Assembly (NCBI GenBank): GCA_028287345.1
Contig: JAQBPV010000370.1
Span: forward strand, 1-39,463
DNA from: Gemmatimonadota bacterium
GTDB taxonomy: Bacteria; Gemmatimonadota; Gemmatimonadetes; Gemmatimonadales; Gemmatimonadaceae
Length of the DNA stretch: 39,463 nucleotides
Direction of reading: 5' to 3'
Both the position numbers and the translations under genes were made by a program. The notes beneath the pieces were generated by a model. That model ran no database searches, was not told where the DNA came from, and worked only from the letters and a program-made list of their open reading frames with translations. Numbering within the stretch: the first letter of the stretch is position 1; every line of letters starts with the position of its first letter. Shown here one piece after another: positions 16,865-26,551 of this stretch.

Positions 16865-18877
16865 ATGATTCGACCACTCCTTCTTTCGATCCTCTTCGGG
16901 GCCACGGAAATGCTTGCGCAGGCCCCCAGCACTGGCGAGGTCTGGCAGATAGTCCCGCAAAAACAGTCGTCGCTCGTGTTTGCTCGCGACGGCGCGTACA
17001 TCGGCGAGATCGGGCCCGAGTCGCGAACCACCGTCTCCATTCGGACGCTGCCAAGGTATGTGGGGCAGGCATTCGTCGCCGTCGAGGATCATCGCTTCTA
17101 CCAGCACGATGGCGTCGACCTCATCGGCGTCGCCGGTGCGCTCAAGGGCAAGCTCTTCGAGAAGATCACGGGCGATCGCCGCGGCGGTGCGAGCACCATC
17201 ACGCAGCAGCTGGTGGGCAACATGCATCCGGACCTGATCGACCGGCGCGACATGAGCCCCATGCGCAAAGTGCGCGAGCAGTTGGCGGCGCGAGAGATGG
17301 AGAAGCACTACTCGAAGGAGCAGATCCTCGAGGGCTACATCAATCAGATCAACTTCGGGCACGGTTGGTACGGCATCGAGTCGGCCGCGCGACACTACTT
17401 CGGCAAGGGCGCGAATCGACTCACGCTCGCCGAAGCGGCAACGCTTGCTGCACTGCCGAAGTCACCGGTGGGCTATGATCCGGCGCGCTTTCCCGACAAG
17501 GCGAAAGGGCGTCGCGACCTTATCCTGGGAATGATGGCGGAGCAGGGGCTCGTCACCGCGGCAGAGGCTGAGCGTGCGCATGCGGAGCCGGTTGTCACGG
17601 CGCCGAACAACGGAGCGGCGGCGCCGTCACAGTACTTCGTGGATGCGGCGCGGCAGGCCGCTGAGCGGGCGGGGGTGAGCGTCGCCGCCGGCGGATATCG
17701 CGTCTATACGACGGCCGATCCCGCACTGCAGCGCGCCGCAGTCGAAGCACTTGCTGAAGGCACCGAAACCGTCGAAACGCGGAAGGACTTCAAGCACCCG
17801 ACCTGGGCGTCGGCGAAAGGGGTCGGCGACCTCCTCGAGGGCGCTGTCGTCGCGATGGATCCCTCGACCGGCGACGTGCGCGCACTCGTGGGAGGGCGCA
17901 ACTACGCGATGGCGCCATTCAATCGCGCCACCCGTGCGGCGCGGCAGCCCGGCAGTTCCTTCAAGCCTTTCGTGTACGCGAAGGCACTCGAGGACAGTCT
18001 CAGCGCGGCCACGATCGTTCCCGATACGGCGCTCGCGATCACGATGCCCAACGGCGCCATCTATAGTCCCGACAACTCCGACAACAAGTTCCTCGGGCCG
18101 ATCACGATGCGCGAGGCATTGATCCACTCGCGCAATCCAGTCGCCGTTCAACTTGCGATGCGCGTCGGCTTCGACTCGATGGCGGCAATCGCCCACCGCG
18201 CCGGCATCTCGACGCCAATCGCCGAGGTGCCGGCAAGCGCACTCGGCGCCTCCGTCGTCCGGCCGCTCGACTACGTGGCGGCCTACGCGGTATGGGCCAA
18301 CCTCGGCAACGCGGTCGAACCGCGCATCGTGACGCGCATCGAGGACGCGTCTGGTCGTATCCTGTATCAACAACCTCCCTCGATGCCGCAGCCGGTCATC
18401 GATCCCCGCATCGCGTACATCGTGCGCGACATGATGCGCGACGCCGCCGAGCGAGGCACCGGGACGCCAGCGCGAAAGCTGGTGCCGGCCGGCATTCCCG
18501 TCGCCGGCAAGACCGGCACGACGAACGACAACGTGGACGTTTGGTTCATGGGGATGACCCCCGACCTCGTCGCGGGCGTGTGGCTCGGCTTCGACCGTCC
18601 GAAGACGATCACCCCGGGCGCTGCCGGCGGTTCGCTCGCTGCGCCAATCTGGGGGGCCATGATGGCGCGCTATTACGCCGGCCGGGCTGCTCCGGCGCCA
18701 TGGACTCCTCCGCTCGGACTCGTGACCGCGGAGCTCGATCGGCTTAGCGGACAGCTCGCGGACGCTTCCACGCCTCCAGAACGCCGCTACACGGAATACT
18801 TCATACCCGGCACCGAGCCCGAGCCACTGCGCAGCATTCCATGGAAGGCGGCAGCGTTCGGCGCGCTGATACCCTAG
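16865..18877 (+). CDS. Class A penicillin-binding protein (bifunctional PBP1-type)
   Basis: A protein of 670 residues from ATG 16865, where the signal-anchor-like MIRPLLLSILFGATEM begins; the ORF extends upstream only through repeat DNA. The glycosyltransferase domain (about 60-230) has EDHRFYQHDG with catalytic Glu74, GASTITQQLVGN and EGYINQINFG. The transpeptidase domain (about 320-640) has SSFK with nucleophile Ser364, SRN at 422-424 and KTGTT at 549-553. It polymerises and cross-links peptidoglycan on the outer face of the inner membrane. The membrane anchor is short and has little cytoplasmic sequence. A perfect 18-bp terminator follows. Confidence 0.95.
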   Translation: MIRPLLLSILFGATEMLAQAPSTGEVWQIVPQKQSSLVFARDGAYIGEIGPESRTTVSIRTLPRYVGQAFVAVEDHRFYQHDGVDLIGVAGALKGKLFEKITGDRRGGASTITQQLVGNMHPDLIDRRDMSPMRKVREQLAAREMEKHYSKEQILEGYINQINFGHGWYGIESAARHYFGKGANRLTLAEAATLAALPKSPVGYDPARFPDKAKGRRDLILGMMAEQGLVTAAEAERAHAEPVVTAPNNGAAAPSQYFVDAARQAAERAGVSVAAGGYRVYTTADPALQRAAVEALAEGTETVETRKDFKHPTWASAKGVGDLLEGAVVAMDPSTGDVRALVGGRNYAMAPFNRATRAARQPGSSFKPFVYAKALEDSLSAATIVPDTALAITMPNGAIYSPDNSDNKFLGPITMREALIHSRNPVAVQLAMRVGFDSMAAIAHRAGISTPIAEVPASALGASVVRPLDYVAAYAVWANLGNAVEPRIVTRIEDASGRILYQQPPSMPQPVIDPRIAYIVRDMMRDAAERGTGTPARKLVPAGIPVAGKTGTTNDNVDVWFMGMTPDLVAGVWLGFDRPKTITPGAAGGSLAAPIWGAMMARYYAGRAAPAPWTPPLGLVTAELDRLSGQLADASTPPERRYTEYFIPGTEPEPLRSIPWKAAAFGALIP

Positions 18878-18882
18878 AAATC

Positions 18883-18922
18883 GGAAGCGCCCCGTTCTCA
18901 TTGCTGAGAACGGGGCGCTTCC
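18883..18922. terminator. Bidirectional intrinsic terminator between PBP and cold-shock genes
   Basis: A perfect 18-bp stem (GGAAGCGCCCCGTTCTCA and its complement) with loop TTGC. It starts five bases past the PBP stop and is followed by TGATTTTC on the plus strand and GATTTC on the minus strand. It serves the two convergent genes. Confidence 0.85.
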
Positions 18923-18981
18923 TGATTTTCGAGAGGACTAGTTCAGCTCGTCAGTGACGACCAGCCAGTCCGACTCGCCGT

Positions 18982-19194
18982 TTAGCGGCCGAGCTTGACG
19001 ACGGTCTCAGCGGCCGGGCCCTTCGCGCCCTGGACCTCGTCGAACTCAACAGCCTCACCCTCTGCGAGGGACTTGAAGCCATGACCCTGAATGGCGGAGT
19101 GATGCACGAAGCAATCCTTCTCGCCGTTCGCGGGGGTAATGAAGCCAAAGCCCTTCGTGTCGTTGAACCACTTCACGGTGCCGGTCGTACGCAT
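18982..19194 (-). CDS. Cold-shock domain protein (CspA family)
   Basis: A protein of 70 residues, exactly family size, from ATG 19194; GAGGAG sits eight bases upstream. The longer ORF to 19245 is leader sequence. It is a single cold-shock domain: [16 protein letters not shown] carries RNP1 (KGFGFI) and DCFVHHSAI is RNP2; the C-terminal half has the conserved [18 protein letters not shown]. It binds single-stranded RNA and DNA as an RNA chaperone. The mRNA probably has a leader of about 220 bases (19195-19417), as is typical for genes under cold-shock leader control. Confidence 0.96.
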   Translation of the reverse strand: MRTTGTVKWFNDTKGFGFITPANGEKDCFVHHSAIQGHGFKSLAEGEAVEFDEVQGAKGPAAETVVKLGR

Positions 19195-19417
19195 AGCTGA
19201 ACTCCTCAATGATGTTTGTAGCCGGGGACACGACTTCTGTCGCACTACCCGCCTACATGTTGAACGTGAACGGCACCCTCACGCGGGGGCTCACCCTACA
19301 GACACGGCACTGTGCCGCATAAGCAGCGACGCGGGTGAAAAAAAAGGGACCCGCGAAGAGCAGGCCCCAAATCCGTCGGAACTAGGTCCCCGAACCGAAG
19401 CACGGGGTGCGTCGCTG
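19195..19417 (-). promoter_or_regulatory. Long 5' leader of the cold-shock gene
   Basis: If transcription begins at the promoter near 19424-19452, about 220 untranslated bases precede the start codon. The leader contains a 7-bp hairpin (CGCGGGT/ACCCGCG, 19330-19355) whose loop includes a run of eight U residues. No known riboswitch is recognised. A role in temperature-dependent expression is inferred by analogy with cspA. Confidence 0.4.
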
Positions 19418-19423
19418 AAACCA

Positions 19424-19452
19424 ATAGTAACACTACTTAGGGATAAGAGCAA
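19424..19452 (-). promoter_or_regulatory. Candidate sigma-70-type promoter of the cold-shock gene
   Basis: Minus strand: TTGCTC (19452-19447), 17-base spacer, TACTAT (19429-19424). It lies in an AT-rich stretch unusual for this window. Predicted start site is near 19417. Confidence 0.45.
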
Positions 19453-19513
19453 CAGACACAATAAACGACGCTGTCATCCCTACGCTCGAGCCTGCGTCAG
19501 AACCCGCACGGAC

Positions 19514-19556
19514 GCGAAACTGCCGCACCAGAAGGCACTCGGTGCGGCAGCTTCGC
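19514..19556 (-). terminator. Hairpin terminator behind lon
   Basis: A 10-bp perfect stem CTGCCGCACC / GGTGCGGCAG with an 11-base loop is extended after one mismatch by GCGAA/TTCGC. It begins 22 bases after the lon stop. No long U-tract follows. Confidence 0.6.
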
Positions 19557-19577
19557 GCTCGATCCACGAGTGGAGAA

Positions 19578-22166
19578 TTACACCCCCACGGCTGCGGCCT
19601 CCGCCTCTTCCATCATGGTCGGATTCGCCGGCGCCATCCCATTCGGTGCCGGCAGCAGCGCGATCGCGAATGCTTCATCGAGCGTACTGACCGGGTGGAA
19701 GGTGAGCTGGTTGCGCACCTCCTCCGGAATGTCCTCCATGTCCGCCTCGTTGTCCTTCGGCAGGATGATGGTCGTGATACCGGCGCGGTGAGCGCCGAGC
19801 ACCTTCTCCTTCAACCCACCGATCGGCAGCACTCGGCCACGGAGGGTCGATTCTCCGGTCATGGCGACTTCCTTCCGCACTGGCCGCCCCGACATCGCAC
19901 TCACCAGCGCGGTCGAGATGGCGACACCGGCGCTCGGCCCATCCTTCGGGATCGCGCCCGCGGGTACGTGCACGTGCACCTCGATCGATCCGAGGCGATC
20001 CTCGGGAATCTTCAGCGCCGAGGCATGCGTCGCGGCGTAGGTGAGCGCCGCCCGCGCGCTCTCCTTCATCACGTCGCCCAGCTGACCCGTGAGGATGAGT
20101 GAGACGTTGCCCCACCCGCTCACCTGCACCTTCTGGTCATCGCTGTCCGACGAACGCTGCGCGCCATGCAACCGGCGGATCGCGGCTTCGACGAACATGA
20201 TGTCGCCACCCATCGGCGTGTAGTACATGCCCGCCGCCACGCCGACTTCGTTCTCCTCGTTGGCCTGCTCCGGATGGACGCGCGGACGCCCGAGCAGCTC
20301 ACGCACGTCTTCGGGCGTGATCGTGAGATCGTCCGTACCGCCTGTGGCGAGCTTGCGCGCGACCTTGCGGCCCACCGCTCCCACCTGGCGCTCGAGCTGA
20401 CGCACACCGCTCTCGCGCGTGTACTTGCTCACGATGGTCATCACTGCGTCGTCGGTGAAGACGATGTTCTTGCTCTTCAGTCCCGAGTCCTCGAGCTGGC
20501 GGGGGATCAGGTACTTCTTCGCGATCTCCGCCTTCTCGCGCTCGGTGTAACCAGCGAACTCCACCGCTTCCATGCGGTCGAAGAGCGGTCCGGGAATATT
20601 CTGGACGAAGTTGGCGGTCGCGATGAACAGCACTTCGCTCAGGTCGAACGGAATACCGAGATAGTGATCGGTGAACGAATCATTCTGCGCAGGATCGAGC
20701 ACCTCGAGCAGCGCGCTCGCTGGATCGCCCTGGAAGCCCTGTCCGAGCTTGTCCACTTCGTCGAGCAGGAAGACGGGATTGCGCGTCTTCGCCTGCTTGA
20801 GTCCCTGGATGATGCGGCCCGGCATCGCACCGACATACGTGCGACGGTGGCCGCGGATGTCGGCTTCATCGCGCACGCCGCCAAGTGACACGCGCACGTA
20901 CTCGCGCCCGAGCGAGCGCGCGATCGACTTGGCGATTGAAGTCTTGCCGACGCCAGGTGGACCGGAGAAGAGAAGGATCGGACCCTTCGCCATGGCGCGG
21001 GCCTTCACCTCCTTCTTGTCCGTGACCGCGCGATGTTCGTCGGTGATGGAGAGGTTCGGGGTGGCGTCGTTGCGATCGATGTGGAATGCCGCGACGGGAA
21101 TCTCGCCCGCCTGCTCGACTTCGTTCGCCATCTCCTGCGCGCGAAGCTGCCTGACGGCGAGGAATTCGAGCACGCGATCCTTCACGTCCGGAAGCCCGTA
21201 ATGATCCTCATCGAGCACCTGCTGTGCACGAGTGAGGTCGAGGCTGTCGTCCGAGCGCGTGTTCCACGGCAACTCGGCGATCCACTCGAGATAGGTGCGG
21301 ATGACCTGCGCTTCCATGGACTCGCGTCCGGCGCGCTCGAGACGTCCAAGCTCGCGCTCCACTTCTGTCTTGGCGGTCGGCGGCAGCTCGAGCTTCTCCA
21401 GCTTCTCGCGGAGCTCGCTGATCTCCTTGCTCTGATCGTCGTCGCCAAGCTCCTTCTGGATCGCCTTCATCTGCTCGCGCAGGTACATCTCGCGCTGGCG
21501 TTCACCCAGCTCTTCCTGCACCTGAGACTTGATCTCCTCCTGCATTTCGATCATGCCGATCTGCCGCTGCACGTGCACGAGGACGCGGCGCAACCGGTCT
21601 TCCACGTTCAGGTTTTCGAGCAGCCCCTGTCGTTCGGCGACGGGCAACTCGATGTAGCCGGCGACGAGGTCCGCAAAGCGGCCCGCATCGGTGACGGCAT
21701 CGAGCACCTGGTGCACGACCTCTTCGGGGAGCCCGCGACGTTCGCCCAACTCGGCCGCGCGCTCGCGGATTTCCTTATAGAGCGCGACGAACGCGGGGTC
21801 ATTCTCATCGACCGGCTTCTGCTCATCGACCGGTGTGACGACGGCGCTGAGATAGTTGTCGGCGGGATTGTTGACGTATTGGATGGCGGTGGCGCGCTGC
21901 TCACCTTGGAGCAGGAGCTGCACGCCGCCGAGGCCACGCTGGATCTGCCCGATGCGCGCGATGACGCCCATCGAGTAGAGGATGTCGGGAGTGGGCTCGT
22001 CCGTGTTGTCGCGCTGAGCGACGGCGAACACGAGCCGATCGCCCTTGAGCGCAGATTCGATCGCGCGGAGGGTGCCCGGTCGGCCCGCGGCAATCGGCGC
22101 CGTGAGCCCAGGGAAGATCACCGTCCCCCGGAGGGGGAGAACGGGGAGCGTTTGACGCTGACCCAT
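19578..22166 (-). CDS. lon: ATP-dependent Lon protease
   Basis: A protein of 862 residues from ATG 22166; CAGGAACGACTAATG gives a ribosome site (the ORF runs on to 22262 without support). It degrades misfolded and regulatory proteins in the cytoplasm. The LAN substrate-binding domain starts at [15 protein letters not shown], with coiled coil to about 300. The AAA+ module has Walker [10 protein letters not shown] (about 400) and Walker [11 protein letters not shown]. The protease domain has the Ser-Lys dyad in [11 protein letters not shown] (about 744) and [12 protein letters not shown] (about 787). A segment of about 48 residues is inserted between LEFLAVRQL and [12 protein letters not shown], where family members normally have 5-10 residues. 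It ends with a short Glu/Ala-rich tail. Confidence 0.96.
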   Translation of the reverse strand: MGQRQTLPVLPLRGTVIFPGLTAPIAAGRPGTLRAIESALKGDRLVFAVAQRDNTDEPTPDILYSMGVIARIGQIQRGLGGVQLLLQGEQRATAIQYVNNPADNYLSAVVTPVDEQKPVDENDPAFVALYKEIRERAAELGERRGLPEEVVHQVLDAVTDAGRFADLVAGYIELPVAERQGLLENLNVEDRLRRVLVHVQRQIGMIEMQEEIKSQVQEELGERQREMYLREQMKAIQKELGDDDQSKEISELREKLEKLELPPTAKTEVERELGRLERAGRESMEAQVIRTYLEWIAELPWNTRSDDSLDLTRAQQVLDEDHYGLPDVKDRVLEFLAVRQLRAQEMANEVEQAGEIPVAAFHIDRNDATPNLSITDEHRAVTDKKEVKARAMAKGPILLFSGPPGVGKTSIAKSIARSLGREYVRVSLGGVRDEADIRGHRRTYVGAMPGRIIQGLKQAKTRNPVFLLDEVDKLGQGFQGDPASALLEVLDPAQNDSFTDHYLGIPFDLSEVLFIATANFVQNIPGPLFDRMEAVEFAGYTEREKAEIAKKYLIPRQLEDSGLKSKNIVFTDDAVMTIVSKYTRESGVRQLERQVGAVGRKVARKLATGGTDDLTITPEDVRELLGRPRVHPEQANEENEVGVAAGMYYTPMGGDIMFVEAAIRRLHGAQRSSDSDDQKVQVSGWGNVSLILTGQLGDVMKESARAALTYAATHASALKIPEDRLGSIEVHVHVPAGAIPKDGPSAGVAISTALVSAMSGRPVRKEVAMTGESTLRGRVLPIGGLKEKVLGAHRAGITTIILPKDNEADMEDIPEEVRNQLTFHPVSTLDEAFAIALLPAPNGMAPANPTMMEEAEAAAVGV

Positions 22167-22202
22167 TAGTCGTTCCTGTAAAAAGAGAAGGGGCTCCCGA
22201 AA

Positions 22203-22230
22203 CCGGATATTGCGTGCCGCAATGTCCCGG
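22203..22230. promoter_or_regulatory. Inverted repeat (possible operator) upstream of lon
   Basis: CCGGATATTGCG - TGC - CGCAATGTCCCGG: 12-13-base arms with one mismatch and one extra base, 37-64 bases before the lon ATG. It is not the CIRCE sequence or the HspR box. It may be an operator or a 5' mRNA hairpin. Confidence 0.4.
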
Positions 22231-22348
22231 AAGCCAAGACATGGGTGAAAGGCACACTCCATTCCAGCGTCAGTGCGACAGCGCGGCAGCGTTTGACACT
22301 TCTCACGGCCATCATGACGTAGTGTCCCTGCCGCTGTGGCGGTTCTCC

Positions 22349-22377
22349 TTTCCAGCGCCCGTCCGCTGTGCTACAAT
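22349..22377 (+). promoter_or_regulatory. Candidate promoter overlapping the first kinase start
   Basis: TTTCCA (22349-22354), 17 bases, TACAAT (22372-22377). The -10 box overlaps the ATG at 22376. If it is active there, translation must start further in, for example at TTG 22415, or the true promoter is elsewhere. Confidence 0.3.
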
Positions 22378-24487
22378 GTCCTTTGCCAGCCTCACCCTGC
22401 CTACCCGTCGTCGCTTGCCCGACCCGCTCGCCACTGCCGCGGATGACGAGCTACGCGCTCACGTCGAGCGTGCGCTTACCGCCCACTACGAGCTCGACTG
22501 CGAGATCGGACGGGGAGGCATGGGCATTGTGTACCGTGCCAAGGACCGGCGCCTCAAGCGCCAGGTCGCCATCAAGCTGCTCCCGCCCGAGCTCGCGTTT
22601 CGAAGCGAGATCAAGTCGCGCTTTCTTCGTGAAGCGGAGACGGCAGCGCAGCTCTCGCATCCGAACATCGTTCCGATCTACACCGTCGACGAGCAGGCCG
22701 GCCTGGTCTTCTTCGTCATGGCGTACATCAGCGGCGACAACCTCGCCAAGCGTCTCCACGAGCGCGGTGTCCTGACCGTCGACGAAACGCGCAAGATCAT
22801 GCGCGAAGTCGCGGACGCACTCGCCTACGCACATGATCGCGGTGTCGTGCATCGCGACATCAAGCCGGACAACATCCTGCTCGACGCCGTCACCGGACGT
22901 CCGATGGTCACGGACTTCGGTATCGCGCGCGCCATGGACAGTGGCGGCGACAGCCGGCTCACGGCGACAGGCATGGCCATCGGTACTCCGGCCTACATGT
23001 CGCCCGAACAGGCGGCGGGCGAGCGCGAGCTCGACGGACGGAGCGACTTGTACTCGCTCGGCATCCTCGGCTATCAGATGCTCACCGGCGAGCCGCCGTT
23101 CACGGCAGGCAGCACACCGGCCATGCTCGTGAAGCACATCTCGGAGCGACCGATACCGGTGCAGCAGCGGCGCAGCGACGTCCCCACCGATCTCGCGCGG
23201 TCGGTGATGATGCTGCTCGAAAAGGATCCCGCGAATCGCTTTCTCACCGCTTCGTCACTCGTGGCGGCGCTCGACTCTCGCGAGACCCCGCCGTCGCGCG
23301 CACCGGAACCGCCGCCTCAGTCGGCCCAGACGGCTGGCTCGCGCTCGAGCTATCCGTCGCTCGACCGGCCGTCGTACACAGCACCCGATCGCCCGTCATA
23401 CGCGGTGAATGATCGTCCGTCATATGGTGTAGCCGACCGGCAGTCCTATCCGCCCGTTGGGTTCTCGCAGCAGGGCGACCGCTCGATGCAACAGCATCCC
23501 ACGCCGGAGGAGTTGCGTCGGTGGGAAGCGCCGCCCGTCCAGGCGTTCCGTCGCAAGATCGCGCCGTACCTGTTCGTCAACGGCGTCATCCTCGTGTTCG
23601 CACTCTTCGGACAGAGCGCGCTGCCGGTCACGGTACTCTGGAGCATCTACATCGCGTTCAAGTACGCGAAACTGTGGTCGGAGGGCTACGATTGGCGCGA
23701 CGTCTTCCGCCAGCCGCGCGATCGCGAAGTGATGGAGGTCATCGAGGAGGCGGGCGAGTGGCTTCGCGCCGTCTTCGATCCTGGCGCACGCGCACGCCTG
23801 CGTGCCAACCGCGAGCAGCGGAAGATGGTTGCGCGCATGTCCCCTCCGCTCATCGGCGCCAGCGGGTTCGACGCATCGCCTCGCAGCAGCGGTGGCTCGG
23901 CTTATCCGTCGGCGCTGATGGACAGCGCACTTGCGGATCGTGTACGTCAGGCGTTCTCCGATCGCGACGAGATCTTTCAGCGGCTGCAGTCGCTCGGCGG
24001 TGCACTTCCCAGCTCACAGCGCGAAGAGGTTTCGCGTTCCGCCATGGCGCTTGCCGACAAGGTGCAGTCGCTCGCAATGGCGATGGACGAGTCGTCGCGC
24101 ATGGACATCACGTCCGCGCGCGAACAGCTCGAAGCCGAGATCAGCACACTCGAGAATGCCGCCAATCCACTCGAGCGCGGCAGCGAGGATCGCGTGCGTC
24201 GGCTCGCCTATCTCAAGCGGCAGCGGCGCGCGCTCGTCGATGCGGACACGCGGCGGAAGTCGCTCGCGTCGAAGCTCGAGACGTGTGCACTCGCGCTCCA
24301 GAACATGCGCTTCGATCTCATGCGCCTGGGCGCGAGCCCTCAGATGCATCAGCACATCACGGGACTCGCGAACCAGGCGATGAGTCTCGCCGAGAACGTG
24401 GATGAGGCGCTGTTCGTCGCCGATGAGATGGGCCGCATCGGCGGACGTTCGACGCCCAATTCGCGGCGGTCGTCGGAGCGAGGGTGA
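22376..24487 (+). CDS. Membrane Ser/Thr protein kinase (Hanks type) with coiled-coil C-terminus
   Basis: A protein of 703 residues. The start is the first Met (22376) upstream of conserved sequence; the ORF opens at 22214 but the added part overlaps the lon upstream region. No clear Shine-Dalgarno sequence is seen. Kinase domain about 40-305: glycine loop GRGGMGIVYRA (45), Lys67 in VAIKLL, HRDIKPDN (159), DFG (180) and MSPEQ (208). A Pro/Ser linker holds four imperfect DRPSY repeats. Two hydrophobic segments (PYLFVNGVILVFALFG and LPVTVLWSIYIAFKYA) form a membrane hairpin of the 2TM type. The remainder is Arg/Glu-rich, predicted coiled coil. The kinase faces the cytoplasm. The stop overlaps the next kinase's GTG by four bases (GTGA), so the two are translationally coupled. 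Confidence 0.92.
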   Translation: MSFASLTLPTRRRLPDPLATAADDELRAHVERALTAHYELDCEIGRGGMGIVYRAKDRRLKRQVAIKLLPPELAFRSEIKSRFLREAETAAQLSHPNIVPIYTVDEQAGLVFFVMAYISGDNLAKRLHERGVLTVDETRKIMREVADALAYAHDRGVVHRDIKPDNILLDAVTGRPMVTDFGIARAMDSGGDSRLTATGMAIGTPAYMSPEQAAGERELDGRSDLYSLGILGYQMLTGEPPFTAGSTPAMLVKHISERPIPVQQRRSDVPTDLARSVMMLLEKDPANRFLTASSLVAALDSRETPPSRAPEPPPQSAQTAGSRSSYPSLDRPSYTAPDRPSYAVNDRPSYGVADRQSYPPVGFSQQGDRSMQQHPTPEELRRWEAPPVQAFRRKIAPYLFVNGVILVFALFGQSALPVTVLWSIYIAFKYAKLWSEGYDWRDVFRQPRDREVMEVIEEAGEWLRAVFDPGARARLRANREQRKMVARMSPPLIGASGFDASPRSSGGSAYPSALMDSALADRVRQAFSDRDEIFQRLQSLGGALPSSQREEVSRSAMALADKVQSLAMAMDESSRMDITSAREQLEAEISTLENAANPLERGSEDRVRRLAYLKRQRRALVDADTRRKSLASKLETCALALQNMRFDLMRLGASPQMHQHITGLANQAMSLAENVDEALFVADEMGRIGGRSTPNSRRSSERG

Positions 24488-26517
24488 ACGACCCACTGCT
24501 CGACCGCCTCGTCGTTGCGGTCGGGACGCAGTATCTAGTCGACGCGGAGATCGGGCGGGGCGGGATGGCGGTCGTCTATCGCGCGACCGACCTGCGCCTC
24601 CACCGTCGCGTCGCCATCAAGGTGCTCCCACCGGAACTGGCCTTCAATGCCGACGTGCGCGAGCGCTTCCTGCGCGAAGCGCAGACATCGGCGCGTCTCG
24701 CGCATCCGAGCATCGTCCCCATCTACACGGTGGATGAGCGCGAGGGAATCGTCTACTTCGTCATGGCACTCGTCGACGGCGAGAGCCTCGCACAGCGCCT
24801 CGTGCGGGAGCCGCGCCTCCCGATCGCGGAAGCGCGGACGCTGCTCGCGGGCGTCGCGGATGCGCTCTCGTACGCGCATTCGCAGGGGGTCGTTCACCGC
24901 GACGTGAAGCCGGACAACATCATGCTCGACATGTCGACGGGCCGCCCGATGGTCACCGACTTCGGCATCGCGCGCGCGGCGCAGGGCGACACGCGGCTCA
25001 CGGTCACTGGCGTCGCCATCGGGACGCCGGCGTACATGTCACCGGAGCAGGCGCTCGGCGAGCGCGAGCTCGATGGCCGCAGCGACATCTACTCGCTCGG
25101 CATCATTGGCTATCAACTCCTCGCTGGCGAGACGCCATTCAAGGCGTCGAACACGCCGGCGATGCTCGTGAAGCACGTGTCCGAGTCGCCTCGGCCGCTC
25201 TCGCAACTGCGTCCGGATGTGCCGCCAGCGCTCGGTCACGCAATCGCACGCGCGCTCGCGAAGAAACCGGACGACCGATGGGCCGACGCTGCAGCGTTTC
25301 GCGATGCACTTCTCGACACGCGCGACCTGCCGCAGCAGACGCCAGCGTGGCCCACGTCGCAGCCGCCAGAGCATCGCTTCACGGAGCAGGCGCCACAGCG
25401 TCCGGATCAGCGCTATCGCGAATCGGCGCCACTGCCGCCGGATCAGCGTTATCGCGACTCAGCGCCCCTGCCGCCGCGGTTGATGCCCGACCCTCGGTTC
25501 ATCGACCCGCAGCGTGTGCCGGGTATCGACTGGATGAACAACGCGCCGCTCATGCCGCCGATGCCTGCGGCACCTGTATGGGGGAGCAAGGCGGATTGGC
25601 GCGAATGGAAGAGGGCGAGAAAGCGTTGGGAGTTGGAACAGCGGCGCCGCAGTCGCGCCATGGGCCGGTCGAACGAAGATGAGGAATACGCTGGACTAAC
25701 TGTCGACGAGCAACTCGTCCGCTTTCGGCGCAAGGCCATCGGCAGCGTCGCGACCATTGGCTCGCTGGCGGCCGTCAACCTCCTCACGTCGCCGCACTTC
25801 CTGTGGTTCCTGTTTCCGACCGCGGCCATCTCGCTCGGCATGATGTCGCGCGCGGGAAAGCTGTGGGCGGATGGTGTCCCTCTGCGCAAGATCTTCACGC
25901 GCGGCACGACCGCGGTGAGCGGTGTGAAGCAGCCAAAGTTGCCGCCGAGAATGTCGATCACCGAAGCGGCGCAGCGGATTGCGCCGATCGAGATTCTCGA
26001 CGGGCACTACGGCGAGATCGTTCGTCGCGCTGCGGCTGATCATATCGCCGTTCGTGACACACTCGCTCGACTGCCCGATTCCGAGCGCGACATGATTCCG
26101 GACGTGGCGCCGACGGTGGATGCATTGGCCGAGCGCGTCGGAGCGCTTGCAACGACGCTGCATCGTCTCGACGCCGACGTGGGCGGCGCGTCGCCACAGA
26201 TGCTCGATGCACGGTTGCAGGCCTTGCGCGCCGAGACACGTGGGTCGCCGACGCCGGAGCAGGAGCGGCGTATTGCGCTGTTGGAGCGGCAGCGCGCGTC
26301 CATCGGCGAGCTGTCCGAGCGACGCGCCGTGCTGGCGTCGCAACTCGAAAGTGCCGCGCTGGCGCTCCAGAACTTGCGACTCGACCTGCTGAAGCTGCGC
26401 TCGTCGGGCCTCGAAAGCGCAATGTCGGACGTCGCGAGTGCGACGCAGGAAGCACGTGCGCTGTCGCGCGAGATCGGCAATGCGGTGGACGCCGTACGCG
26501 AAGTTCGCGGGCTCTGA
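24484..26517 (+). CDS. Second membrane Ser/Thr protein kinase, paralogue of the first
   Basis: A protein of 677 residues starting with GTG 24484 inside the previous stop (GTGA). Kinase domain about 18-280: GRGGMAVVYRA (24), Lys46 in VAIKVL, HRDVKPDN (138), DFG (159) and MSPEQ. The linker is Pro/Gln-rich with repeats of PDQRYR(E/D)SAPLPP. Later come a basic stretch, then a membrane hairpin (GSVATIGSLAAVNLLTSPHF and FLWFLFPTAAISLGMMS), then a coiled-coil C-terminus. The layout is identical to the upstream kinase, so the pair arose by tandem duplication, with different linker repeats. It may act as a heteromeric signalling unit; the signal and substrates are unknown. The next gene begins 34 bases downstream and is probably in the operon. 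Confidence 0.92.
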   Translation: MNDPLLDRLVVAVGTQYLVDAEIGRGGMAVVYRATDLRLHRRVAIKVLPPELAFNADVRERFLREAQTSARLAHPSIVPIYTVDEREGIVYFVMALVDGESLAQRLVREPRLPIAEARTLLAGVADALSYAHSQGVVHRDVKPDNIMLDMSTGRPMVTDFGIARAAQGDTRLTVTGVAIGTPAYMSPEQALGERELDGRSDIYSLGIIGYQLLAGETPFKASNTPAMLVKHVSESPRPLSQLRPDVPPALGHAIARALAKKPDDRWADAAAFRDALLDTRDLPQQTPAWPTSQPPEHRFTEQAPQRPDQRYRESAPLPPDQRYRDSAPLPPRLMPDPRFIDPQRVPGIDWMNNAPLMPPMPAAPVWGSKADWREWKRARKRWELEQRRRSRAMGRSNEDEEYAGLTVDEQLVRFRRKAIGSVATIGSLAAVNLLTSPHFLWFLFPTAAISLGMMSRAGKLWADGVPLRKIFTRGTTAVSGVKQPKLPPRMSITEAAQRIAPIEILDGHYGEIVRRAAADHIAVRDTLARLPDSERDMIPDVAPTVDALAERVGALATTLHRLDADVGGASPQMLDARLQALRAETRGSPTPEQERRIALLERQRASIGELSERRAVLASQLESAALALQNLRLDLLKLRSSGLESAMSDVASATQEARALSREIGNAVDAVREVRGL

Positions 26518-26551
26518 CGAGCCGCGCTCCACGGCAGCATCATCCGTCATC

